From: Clostridiales bacterium UBA1316
GTDB taxonomy: Bacteria > Bacillota > Clostridia > Oscillospirales > Oscillospiraceae
Direction of reading: 5' to 3'
Assembly (NCBI GenBank): GCA_002307055.1
Contig: DBTM01000026.1
Span: forward strand, 1 to 50,830
DNA length: 50,830 nucleotides
The notes under the pieces are model-generated. The model worked only from the letters and a program-made list of their open reading frames with translations. It did not search any database and was not told where the DNA came from. Shown here piece by piece: positions 35,394 through 43,571 of the stretch. Every line of letters starts with the position of its first letter. The stretch's first letter is position 1. The position numbers and the translations under genes are program-made.

Positions 35394-37649
35394 ATGAAGC
35401 TTGAGAAATCGACCGCTTATGTCAATAAATGCTTTAACGGGGAGCCGGCTTCCTGCTCTTATGCCTGTCCTTTCAACCTCGATATCCGTTCTTTTATGGA
35501 GAAAGCGGAAAAAGGCCGTTGGCTCCCGGCATACAGAGCGCTGAGGAATTCTGTTGTTTTCCCTGTCATCGTCAGCGCGTTATGCCCTCAGCCCTGCAGG
35601 GATCACTGCCAGCGGTCAACAATCGGCGATGAAGCCATCGCGGTACGCGACCTTGAATGCGCAGTCATCAAGTACACAAAAAGCCGCAAGGCTGAAGTCT
35701 ATACCATACCGCCGAAGACCCAGCGCATTGCCGTCGTCGGAGCCGGTGCCGCCGGATTATCCTGCGCTTTGATTCTGGCGCAGAAAATGTTCCCTGTCAC
35801 TGTCTTTGAAAAGGACGCCGGTTGGGGGGGCGCGCTGCGCGGCCATCCTCGTTTTGAAGAGTTTAATGCGGATATCGCACTGCAGTTTTCGGCTGTACAA
35901 ACGCAATTCCGCTTTAATGCAGAAATTAAGTCGCTTGATGAGCTAGCTTATTATGACGCCGTCTATATCGCAACCGGCAGCAGTGGCCGGGACTTCGGGC
36001 TTATAAACAGCTGGGATGCCGACCTGCAAACGACGGAAAAGCCGGGCATTTTCCTGGGCGGCGGCGTCTGCGGACTCCCCCTTATGGAGTCCATCGCCCA
36101 GGGGCCGGAGGTTTCCAAGACCATTGAGGTCTATTTGCAGACAGGAAAAGCCGCTAAAACGCACGGTGATTACGACCGCTCCAAGTGTAACCGCTATCTG
36201 CGGCACGACGGTGCACCGAAAGCCGAGCGTGTCATCGCGTCCTCACCAGAAGGTTATACTGAGGAGGAGGCCAGGCAGGAGGCGGCGCGCTGCTTTAAGT
36301 GTGACTGTGGCTACTGCGAAAAGTCGTGCGAAATGCTGAAGTGGTACCGAAAAAAGCCGCACACGATCGGCGTCGAGGTTTACAGCGACTCCAACGCCAA
36401 CCCGCCTTTTTCCAGCCGGACGATCACACGGGAAACTTATTCCTGCAACATCTGCGGCAAATGTCAGTCCGTTTGCCCGGAGAGCGTCGATATCGGCGCG
36501 CTTCTCCAGTTATCGCGCGCAGACCGGCTGCGGATTGGGGATCACATACCTGCTTATCACGATTTCTGGCTGCGCATGTTTGATTTTAACACGTCGGAAG
36601 CCTATTTGGCCGCACTGCCAAAGGGGAAAACAGCCTGCGAATATGCCTTCTTCCCCGGCTGTCAGCTCGGGGCGGCAACCCCGGACCATGTTATAAAATC
36701 CTATGCATATCTGAGCAGCAAATACGACACCGGTATCATCCTTGGCTGCTGCGGAGCACCGGCATATTGGGCCGGTGATGAAAAGCGCTTGGCGGAAAAT
36801 ACAGAAAAAATAAAAAAGCACTGGATTGACTTCGGTAAGCCCACCTTCGTTTTTGCCTGCAGCTATTGTGAGCAGGTATTCCGTCTCTATCTGCCGGAGA
36901 TTCAGCGCGTCTCGCTTTATGAGCTGCTCGCGCAGGATTCAGCGCTCACACCGGCACGTCCCTTTATAACCGCCGCCGTGTTTGACCCCTGCACGGCAGG
37001 AAGCGACAGTGGAATGCAAGCCGGTGTCAGGAAGCTTGCCGCCGCGGCAGGCACAACACTTGAGGAACTAAAGGAGCCGAACCGCTGCTGCGGGTACGGC
37101 GGGCATATGCGCTTGGCGAATCCCGAGCTTTACGAGGAAATCACAAATCACCGTGCCGAGGCGAGCGATCAGCCGTATATCGTCTATTGCGCCAACTGCA
37201 AGGAAATTTTTAAATTAAAGGGCAAGGAATGCGCCCATATCCTTGATATGGTCTTTTCTCAGGATGCAACGAAACAAGTTCCCAGTCTGCAATCGAAAAA
37301 AGAAAACAGTCTGGAGGTCAAAAAGGAAATAATGAAGAAACTTTCAGTTGATGATGCGATCGATTTCAAGCCGGAAGCTCATGAATGGGACAGCTTGAAG
37401 CTTGTTATCAGCGGCGCGTTGCTCGAGGACATGGACCGGCGGCTGATTATTACCGACGACCTGAAAGAAGCTATCTGGCTCGCCGAAGAAACCGGAGACA
37501 AGTTCATAAATGAAACAGACGGTATCTGCCAGTGCAGCATGGTCAAATCGGTCCTCACCTATTGGGTGCAGTATAAGAAACTCACCCCGAACACCTATGA
37601 AATCTACAGCGCCTTCACCCACCGTATGCATTTTTCGAAGGAGGATTAG
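35394..37649 (+). CDS. FAD/iron-sulfur oxidoreductase with CCG domains, partner of the aldehyde oxidoreductase
   Basis: 751 residues in four parts. Residues about 1-100: a Cys-rich domain like the N-terminus of glutamate-synthase small chains (CSYACPFN, CPQPCRDHC). Residues about 108-290: a Rossmann FAD-binding fold (VVGAGAAGLSCA) that is shorter than usual. Residues about 300-370: 4Fe-4S ferredoxin-type cysteines (CFKCDCGYCEKSC, CNICGKCQSVCP). Residues about 420-620: heterodisulfide-reductase-B-like CCG motifs (GCCGAP, CCGYGGH). A C-terminal tail of about 110 residues is unassigned. It probably moves electrons from the oxidoreductase to a carrier or disulfide. It corresponds, from memory, to the dicluster-binding proteins next to Mop in Desulfovibrio. 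Confidence 0.82.
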   Translation: MKLEKSTAYVNKCFNGEPASCSYACPFNLDIRSFMEKAEKGRWLPAYRALRNSVVFPVIVSALCPQPCRDHCQRSTIGDEAIAVRDLECAVIKYTKSRKAEVYTIPPKTQRIAVVGAGAAGLSCALILAQKMFPVTVFEKDAGWGGALRGHPRFEEFNADIALQFSAVQTQFRFNAEIKSLDELAYYDAVYIATGSSGRDFGLINSWDADLQTTEKPGIFLGGGVCGLPLMESIAQGPEVSKTIEVYLQTGKAAKTHGDYDRSKCNRYLRHDGAPKAERVIASSPEGYTEEEARQEAARCFKCDCGYCEKSCEMLKWYRKKPHTIGVEVYSDSNANPPFSSRTITRETYSCNICGKCQSVCPESVDIGALLQLSRADRLRIGDHIPAYHDFWLRMFDFNTSEAYLAALPKGKTACEYAFFPGCQLGAATPDHVIKSYAYLSSKYDTGIILGCCGAPAYWAGDEKRLAENTEKIKKHWIDFGKPTFVFACSYCEQVFRLYLPEIQRVSLYELLAQDSALTPARPFITAAVFDPCTAGSDSGMQAGVRKLAAAAGTTLEELKEPNRCCGYGGHMRLANPELYEEITNHRAEASDQPYIVYCANCKEIFKLKGKECAHILDMVFSQDATKQVPSLQSKKENSLEVKKEIMKKLSVDDAIDFKPEAHEWDSLKLVISGALLEDMDRRLIITDDLKEAIWLAEETGDKFINETDGICQCSMVKSVLTYWVQYKKLTPNTYEIYSAFTHRMHFSKED

Positions 37650-37653
37650 TACA

Positions 37654-37851
37654 TTGGATTCAAACGAAAAAGCTTGGAAATGCGGCAAGTGCGGCGAGGG
37701 ACTCGTGACGAAAAAAACGCTGTTTAATTATCTTGGCCATACATTCTCCCACGAGGTGCTTCGCTGCCCAAAGTGCGGCAATGTCTTCATCCCCAAGGAG
37801 CTTGCCGAGGGCCGCATGGCCGAGGTAGAGCAGCAGATGGAGGACAAATGA
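37654..37851 (+). CDS. Small rubredoxin-like/zinc-ribbon redox protein
   Basis: 65 residues from a TTG start with AAGGAGG 9 nt upstream. Two CxxC pairs (WKCGKCGEG and LRCPKCGNV) spaced about 25 apart would bind iron or zinc, as in rubredoxins or zinc ribbons. It starts 4 nt after the flavoprotein stop and its stop overlaps the radical SAM start (ATGA), so it is firmly within the operon. It resembles the DVU_1557 redox family as I recall it. A role as electron carrier or metallochaperone is inference. Confidence 0.78.
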   Translation: MDSNEKAWKCGKCGEGLVTKKTLFNYLGHTFSHEVLRCPKCGNVFIPKELAEGRMAEVEQQMEDK

Positions 37852-39164
37852 CAACAAGCCGGACAATTAAAACGACATTGAGCGTCTGCCCTGTCTGTTT
37901 AAGACGGCTGCCCGCGGAAATCGTGAAAGCCGGGCGGGAATATTTTCTTGAAAAAACATGCCCGGAACACGGGTTCTTTTCCGCCGTCATCTGGCGCGGT
38001 GAAAATCCCTCATTTGAAACCTGGGGCGATTATACGCCCCCCGCCGAAAGCAGCGCCCCCGACTGCCCCAACAGCTGCGGTCTGTGCGCCGGTCATCTTC
38101 AGAAAACATGCTGCGCGCTCGTGGAAGTCACCTCCCGCTGCAACTTGAACTGCCCCGTCTGTTTTGCTTCCAGCGGTAACAATAACAGCATAAATGAGCC
38201 GACCGTCGGCGAGCTCTTCGCACTTTTTAAAAGGCTCGTTCATAACGGCAATACGTTTGTCCAGCTCTCCGGCGGCGAGCCGACCATCAGGGACGATTTG
38301 CCTGAGATCATCGCAGCCGCGAAGAAAGCGGGCTGCGAAAACATCCAGCTGAACACAAACGGCATCCGGCTCGGCGAGGATAGCGTATTTACAAAAGCGC
38401 TTAAGGACGCAGGGCTCTCATTTGTTTTCATGCAGTTTGACGGCACGGAGGAGGCTATTTATGAAAAGCTGCGCGGCCAGCCGCTTTTAGAAAAGAAAAA
38501 AGCGGCGATTAAAGCGTGTGCCGATCATTTAATCGGCGTGACACTCGTACCCACGATTGTTCCCCAGGTTAACGACCATAACATCGGCGAAATTGTCAAT
38601 TTCGGGCTCTCCGGCTCTCCGGCTGTCAGAGGTATCCATTTCCAGCCTGTCAGTTATTTTGGGCGTTATCCGAAAGCGCCTGAAAATAAGGACAGAATCA
38701 CACTGCCTGAAATCCTCCGTGCCGTTGAGGAGCAAACCGGCGGAAAAGTTAAGATCACGGATTTTGCTCCCTCCGCCTGCGACCATCCGAGATGCGGCTT
38801 CCACGGCGATTTTGTCGTTCTGCCGAACACGATTCTCCGGCTGACGTCTAAAAAGAAAACTGATTCATGCTGTCATGACACCAATGCACATCTGAAAAAC
38901 AGAAATTTTGTTTCTCGCCGCTGGAAACGCACAGATGACGGTCATGCCGAGAGCGCCGGGAGTGACTACAGCGATATGGATACATTCCTGAAAAGAGTAC
39001 GGTCCCACGGCTTTACAATCACGGCGATGGCTTTTCAGGACGCTTACACGCTCGACATAGAACGCCTTCGGCGCTGCAGTCTGCATGTCTGCAATGTGCA
39101 TGAGGATGGTCGGATGATACCTTTCTGCGCCAATTACATCACATCGTTTGACCAGCCCGAATAA
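37848..39164 (+). CDS. Radical SAM protein of the aldehyde-oxidoreductase maturation cluster (TrsS-like)
   Basis: 438 residues. The radical SAM [4Fe-4S] motif is CNLNCPVC (Cys98, 102, 105), followed by QLSGGEPT and LNTNGIRL. An N-terminal Cys-rich domain (CPVC at 14-17, CPEHGFF, CPNSCGLC at 73-80) and a late Cys pair in LHVCNVHEDGRMIPFC may hold further clusters. Members in other genomes can be selenoproteins; this one has Cys throughout and no in-frame TGA. The start at 37848 overlaps the previous stop. The reaction is not established to my knowledge. It could modify the cofactor, a metabolite or the oxidoreductase itself. Confidence 0.85.
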   Translation: MTTSRTIKTTLSVCPVCLRRLPAEIVKAGREYFLEKTCPEHGFFSAVIWRGENPSFETWGDYTPPAESSAPDCPNSCGLCAGHLQKTCCALVEVTSRCNLNCPVCFASSGNNNSINEPTVGELFALFKRLVHNGNTFVQLSGGEPTIRDDLPEIIAAAKKAGCENIQLNTNGIRLGEDSVFTKALKDAGLSFVFMQFDGTEEAIYEKLRGQPLLEKKKAAIKACADHLIGVTLVPTIVPQVNDHNIGEIVNFGLSGSPAVRGIHFQPVSYFGRYPKAPENKDRITLPEILRAVEEQTGGKVKITDFAPSACDHPRCGFHGDFVVLPNTILRLTSKKKTDSCCHDTNAHLKNRNFVSRRWKRTDDGHAESAGSDYSDMDTFLKRVRSHGFTITAMAFQDAYTLDIERLRRCSLHVCNVHEDGRMIPFCANYITSFDQPE

Positions 39165-39217
39165 AACTTTGAAAATAGAATTTCATACCGCTGTTTTACG
39201 GCGGGATGCGGGTTAAT

Positions 39218-39898
39218 ATGATAAACATATATGAGTCGAGTATCTTCACGCAGCTGCCGGACGGGTCGATGCACCCCGGTGGTTTGCGCCTTACAAACCG
39301 CGCAGTGCGCCTCGCCGCACTGAAGGCAGATATGCACGTGGCTGATATCGGCTGCGGGACGGGTGTGACGGCGGCGTTTTTAACCGATAAATACAAACTG
39401 ACCGTAGTCGGGCTGGAAATTTCAGGCGCACTGATCGATATCGGGCTGAAAAACAACCCGGGTCTGCATCTTATCCGGTGGAACTGCGAAACCTTCCCCT
39501 TTGAGGATGAAAGCTTGGATGCGATTTTTTTTGAATGCACCCTGTCCGTTATAGGCAATATACAAAGTGTGCTCTCTCAATGCGCAAAGGCGCTGAAGGC
39601 AGCAGGTGCAATCATCATCTCCGATGTCTGCAGCAGACAATCTGACAGCGAAAAAATCAAGACAGCAAAAAACACCCCCCCAACATCGGTGATGATGCAG
39701 GAGATGCTGAGCCGTTCGGGTTTTGATGTCGTCCTCGCTGAGGATCACACCCCGGCGCTCCGGACGTTTCTCGCCCAGCTGCGGGAACAAAACGGCAGTA
39801 ATCTCGATACCTGCGCGTTTTTCGGCGCATGCGGCGCTCAGCCGGGTGCGCGCCTGTCTGACTTCGGTTATTCACTGATTATTGCCAGAAAAATATGA
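39218..39898 (+). CDS. Class-I SAM-dependent methyltransferase (TrsM-like)
   Basis: 226 residues. Motif I is ADIGCGTGV, followed by VVGLEIS and the region RWNCETFPFEDESLDAIF, typical of the Methyltransf_11 group. The opening YESSIFTQLPDG...HPGGLRLT looks family-specific rather than generic. The start could also be 39206; neither has a strong ribosome site. It lies between the radical SAM and C-GCAxxG-C-C genes, matching the DVU_1556 methyltransferase position I recall. Substrate unknown; the product of the radical SAM step is one candidate. Confidence 0.82.
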   Translation: MINIYESSIFTQLPDGSMHPGGLRLTNRAVRLAALKADMHVADIGCGTGVTAAFLTDKYKLTVVGLEISGALIDIGLKNNPGLHLIRWNCETFPFEDESLDAIFFECTLSVIGNIQSVLSQCAKALKAAGAIIISDVCSRQSDSEKIKTAKNTPPTSVMMQEMLSRSGFDVVLAEDHTPALRTFLAQLREQNGSNLDTCAFFGACGAQPGARLSDFGYSLIIARKI

Positions 39899-39912
39899 AA
39901 GCTTGTGAATAA

Positions 39913-40317
39913 ATGAATGACATTTCAAAAGATATTATGCAGCTTGGTTCACAGGGTTATTGCTGCAGCCAGATTATGGTCGAGCTCGCCCTGGAAGCGA
40001 CAGAGGACGAAAATCCCCAGCTTGTTGATGCCGTACGCGGACTCTGCAAGGGCCTGTACACCGGCATGCTGTGCGGCACGCTCACAGGTGCGGCCTGTCT
40101 TTTATCTATGCTCGACGTCAAAGCGGCGGAGGAGCACTTAATCCCAAGGCTCACAGAGTGGTTTGAAATGACATTTACAGAGTGTTACGGCGGAACGAGC
40201 TGCAAGATTATTATGAATGACAACCCAATGAACAAGTTTGAGCGCTGCCCGAAAATAATGGCTCAGACTTATGAAAAATGCCGTGAGCTTTTATCCGAAG
40301 CCGGTCACCAAATTTGA
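39913..40317 (+). CDS. C-GCAxxG-C-C family protein
   Basis: 134 residues. The family cysteines appear as GYCCSQ (17-18), GMLCGTLTGAAC (54 and 62), and a late set (CYGGTSC, 91-97, and C near 114). Proteins of this type are redox- or metal-associated but of uncertain function; some relatives contain selenocysteine, while all positions here are Cys codons. It starts 15 nt after the methyltransferase and ends 1 nt before the ligase gene. It probably handles an iron-sulfur cluster, a thiol or a selenium/sulfur intermediate in the same pathway. Confidence 0.82.
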   Translation: MNDISKDIMQLGSQGYCCSQIMVELALEATEDENPQLVDAVRGLCKGLYTGMLCGTLTGAACLLSMLDVKAAEEHLIPRLTEWFEMTFTECYGGTSCKIIMNDNPMNKFERCPKIMAQTYEKCRELLSEAGHQI

Positions 40318-40318
40318 G

Positions 40319-41641
40319 ATGAAAATAACGCCTTTAGAGAACTGGATATCCGAAAAAGCAGGTATTTCAGGCCCTCTCGACCTGCCCAGGCTTCAGGAGT
40401 ACCAGCTCCGTCAGCTGCGTGAAACACTGCGGTATGTAAAGGCGAACAGCCGTTTTTATAAAGAGCGCCTGCATGATATTTCTCCCGATTCAATTCAAAC
40501 CATGTCCGATACCGCGCACCTGCCCTTTACGTATCCGGAAGACATAACGGTACGGGGCACCGATTTTCTCTGCGTATCCCCACGGGATATTGGCAGGATT
40601 GTTACGCTCTCCACCTCAGGGACGACAGATCGCCCAAAACGGATATATTTCACCGCTGAAGACCAGGAGCTCACCATTGATTTTTTTCATCACGGCATGA
40701 CCACGCTCACCGATGATACCGACAGGGTTATGATTTTTATGCCTGGCAATACGGAGGGCAGCATCGGCGAGCTGCTGAAAAAAGGCCTCGCCCGCTTTAA
40801 GTGCGACGCCGTTATTTATGGGCCGATCAAAAATTATGAAGATGCCGTGACGGCACTCACAAATGAAAAGGCTACCTGCATCGTCGGTATACCGTCACAG
40901 GTGCTGGCGCTGTCAAGATATAATGAAAACAGATTGCCCCCGCAGAAATTGCAAATAAGAAGTGTCCTCTTGAGTGCCGACTATGTCCCGCATTCTGCCC
41001 TGGAGTCGCTCAGCCAAGCGTGGGGCGCCGCCGTTTACAGCCATTACGGCATGACGGAAACGGGGCTCGGCGGCGGTGTGGAATGTTCAGCGCGCAGCGG
41101 ATATCACATGCGCGAGGCTGATCTGTTATTTGAGATCATCGATCCGGTAAGCGGGCTGCCCGCTGAAGCCGGGGAATACGGCGAGGTTGTTTTTTCCACC
41201 CTGACGCGGCGCGGCATGCCGCTCATCCGCTACAGAACCGGAGACCGGTCCCGTTTTTTAACACAGGCTTGCCCGTGCGGTTCAGTGCTCCGGCGGCTTG
41301 ACCATGTTTCAGGACGGTTAAAAGAAGCTGTTTTTTTACGGGATGGGGCGTCTTTGTCCATAACGCCGCTCGACGAAATCGTTCTGGCGGATCAGAATGT
41401 CTTGAGGTATTCAGCCGAGCTGATTGATGAAAACGGCTGTGATTGCCTCCGCGTTACAGTTCAGCCGTCAAACAATGATTTCAATATGGAGCAGCTGTCT
41501 CGGGCGCTGAAAAGCTTTCTGAGCACCGATATGAAGCAGAGCCGATTGACGCTTCAAATGCACATCGGAAATGTCGGATATTTTACGACAGGGACATCGA
41601 AGCGGTTTATTGCAGACAATAGAATAAATAAAACCAGATAA
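40319..41641 (+). CDS. AMP-forming acyl-CoA ligase-like protein (phenylacetate-CoA ligase type)
   Basis: 440 residues. The adenylation P-loop is TLSTSGTTDRPK (97-107), with YSHYGMTETGLGGG and YRTGDRSRF as later core motifs. CPCGSVLRRLDHVSGR is characteristic of the PaaK-like branch. It activates a carboxylate as acyl-AMP and perhaps thioesterifies it. The start at 40319 follows the previous stop immediately without a good ribosome site, so translational coupling is likely; an in-frame ATG at 40271 is the alternative. It matches the DVU_1553 ligase family from memory. Its presence in a molybdoenzyme cluster suggests that a small carboxylic acid, perhaps the oxidation product, is activated. Confidence 0.85.
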   Translation: MKITPLENWISEKAGISGPLDLPRLQEYQLRQLRETLRYVKANSRFYKERLHDISPDSIQTMSDTAHLPFTYPEDITVRGTDFLCVSPRDIGRIVTLSTSGTTDRPKRIYFTAEDQELTIDFFHHGMTTLTDDTDRVMIFMPGNTEGSIGELLKKGLARFKCDAVIYGPIKNYEDAVTALTNEKATCIVGIPSQVLALSRYNENRLPPQKLQIRSVLLSADYVPHSALESLSQAWGAAVYSHYGMTETGLGGGVECSARSGYHMREADLLFEIIDPVSGLPAEAGEYGEVVFSTLTRRGMPLIRYRTGDRSRFLTQACPCGSVLRRLDHVSGRLKEAVFLRDGASLSITPLDEIVLADQNVLRYSAELIDENGCDCLRVTVQPSNNDFNMEQLSRALKSFLSTDMKQSRLTLQMHIGNVGYFTTGTSKRFIADNRINKTR

Positions 41642-41656
41642 GGTGTAAAAATAAAA

Positions 41657-42697
41657 ATGAAAATGATTGCACAAGCGGCTATACAAATGCTCGAATCCGG
41701 TCTGAGCTTCGCACAGGCTACAATACTGACCAGCAGCGGTTCAACGCCGAGAAACGCCGGTGCCAGTATGCTCGTCAGAGCAGACAAAGCCATCGTCGGC
41801 ACGGTCGGCGGGGGCGTTCTTGAAGCGCATATCCAGAAAACCGCCCAAAAGGTCCTGGAAACCGGCATATCGACTGTCGAAGAATATCTGCTCGAGCAAA
41901 GCGGCGCTGCCGCCATCGGTGCGATCTGCGGCGGACACGCGGAGGTACTTATCGAATATATCGACGCGAAAAGCACACATAACCTGACGTACTTCAAGCA
42001 TCTACTGGATGCGGCGCGCTCCGAAAAGCAATCCTATATCGCAGCGTTGATTCCGGATTCACAGCCACTGCCGGCAAATAATCAATGCTTGATACTTCCT
42101 GACGGAACAATAATAAGTCCAATGCCTTTAGAACCTGATATCGCAGCCCGGCTTCAGACGATTCAAGACGAGGACGATGAAGTTAAAATCGGCCATTATA
42201 CGGTTTATCATTTCCCGGTAGGCTCAGACGGCACGGTCTATATCTTTGGGGCAGGCCACTGCGGAGAAAAGCTCGCACATGTCCTGCACACCGTCAGTTT
42301 CGGCACGGTCATCATTGATGACCGGATAGAATTTGCCAACAGCGTCCGTTTTCCGGAAGCAGACGAAATTATTGTCCCTCAGTCGCTGGAAGAACCTTTC
42401 GGCACTGTCGAATTCGGGGCTGACAGCTCTATCGTCATCGTCACAAGAGGCCATGTACATGATGAAATTGTCTTAAGGCGCGCGCTCAAAACAAACGCCG
42501 GGTATATCGGCATGATCGGCAGCAGAAAAAAGCGCGAAACCATCTATCAGCATATGCTCGCTGACGGTTACACACAGGCTGACATCAGCAAGGTACATTC
42601 ACCCATCGGCATCGCTATCGGCGCCGAATCCCCGGAAGAAATCGCCATCAGTATCGCCGCCGAGCTGATCAAAGTCCGCGCCGATAAAAAAAGATAA
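41657..42697 (+). CDS. XdhC/CoxI family molybdoenzyme maturation factor
   Basis: 346 residues. The N-terminal XdhC_CoxI domain has ATILTSSGSTPRNAGASMLV and VGGGVLEAHI; the C-terminal domain has a Rossmann loop YIFGAGHCGEKLA and IGMIGSRKKRETI, as in XdhC. XdhC binds the molybdenum cofactor, protects it during sulfuration and inserts it into the apo-enzyme. Here the target is most likely the aldehyde oxidoreductase of the same cluster. It starts 15 nt after the ligase and is followed after 14 nt by an acetyltransferase gene. Confidence 0.9.
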   Translation: MKMIAQAAIQMLESGLSFAQATILTSSGSTPRNAGASMLVRADKAIVGTVGGGVLEAHIQKTAQKVLETGISTVEEYLLEQSGAAAIGAICGGHAEVLIEYIDAKSTHNLTYFKHLLDAARSEKQSYIAALIPDSQPLPANNQCLILPDGTIISPMPLEPDIAARLQTIQDEDDEVKIGHYTVYHFPVGSDGTVYIFGAGHCGEKLAHVLHTVSFGTVIIDDRIEFANSVRFPEADEIIVPQSLEEPFGTVEFGADSSIVIVTRGHVHDEIVLRRALKTNAGYIGMIGSRKKRETIYQHMLADGYTQADISKVHSPIGIAIGAESPEEIAISIAAELIKVRADKKR

Positions 42698-42711
42698 ACG
42701 AGGAACACATC

Positions 42712-43488
42712 ATGATGACGTATGTACTGTCCGGCGCGGCGCTGCCTTATGTTTTGGGTACGTTTCCGATGGGGCGCGAGGTCGTGACTTATGAAAAAGG
42801 GACGGTTTATTCAAAGAAAGTACACTATGTACTGATTGAAGCCAATGGGTGGGAAGCCGCCGGAGAAATGGCGGCGTTCGGTTTTAAAGCGTTTGAGGAT
42901 TATTATGATAAATCCAACCCCTTCATGTGGGGGCTGCCGATTGACTGGAAGTATGCGGACACGCCGATCGGCAAGTGTACGTTTTACAATTCCGTGGAGT
43001 TTGAGTTTGCGGCAAGGCTGTTCTTTGAGCGTGTCGGGCGGTTTTCTTCGATCAACGAAACGGCGTATTTCCAGCACAATCATCCAATGAATATGATTGG
43101 GACCGGGCGCTTTCAGCAGCTTTTTTCTTTTGAAAAGCAAGGGCTTTATTTTCAAAAAGTCAAAGAAGACCCGCAGCTGGGCAATCCCGGTGAAAAAATA
43201 ATTATCGGCAATGATGTGTGGATCGGCGCAAACACGTTTATCAATACCTCAAAATGCCGCGAAATCGGTGACGGCGCGATTATCGCCGCGGGCAGCGTTG
43301 TCAACGGCAATGTACCGCCTTATGCCATTGCCGCCGGTGTTCCCGCAAAGGTGAAAAAATTCCGCTATACACCGGAACAGATTGACGTTCTCATGCGCGT
43401 TAAATGGTGGGATTGGGACGATAAAACCATTAACTCAAACGCCGAGCTGCTGCTGGAACCCGATAAGTTCTTCGAAGCGTTTAAATGA
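42712..43488 (+). CDS. CatB-related hexapeptide-repeat O-acetyltransferase
   Basis: 258 residues. The C-terminal half is a left-handed beta-helix: IIIGNDVWIGANTFI, IGDGAIIAAGSVV, VPPYAIAAGVPAKVKK, then RVKWWDWDDKTI, all typical of the Vat/CatB xenobiotic acetyltransferase group. The catalytic His is probably in FQHNHP. The first 70 residues are an extension I do not recognise. Acceptor unknown; antibiotic, sugar or cell-wall substrates are possible. It follows xdhC by only 14 nt and is probably co-transcribed, yet it is not a usual member of molybdoenzyme clusters. Confidence 0.82.
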   Translation: MMTYVLSGAALPYVLGTFPMGREVVTYEKGTVYSKKVHYVLIEANGWEAAGEMAAFGFKAFEDYYDKSNPFMWGLPIDWKYADTPIGKCTFYNSVEFEFAARLFFERVGRFSSINETAYFQHNHPMNMIGTGRFQQLFSFEKQGLYFQKVKEDPQLGNPGEKIIIGNDVWIGANTFINTSKCREIGDGAIIAAGSVVNGNVPPYAIAAGVPAKVKKFRYTPEQIDVLMRVKWWDWDDKTINSNAELLLEPDKFFEAFK

Positions 43489-43571
43489 GGCCTGCGTTGC
43501 GGCCAATCGCTTTAATCTCGATAATAGATATGATACAATAAAAACAATCCGTTTTTTATGAGGTATATAAT

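Noticed and set aside
37848..40317. Possible selenocysteine (in-frame TGA) in the radical SAM and C-GCAxxG-C-C genes
   Set aside because: Relatives can be selenoproteins, but both frames are continuous and the relevant positions are Cys codons, with no TGA inside.
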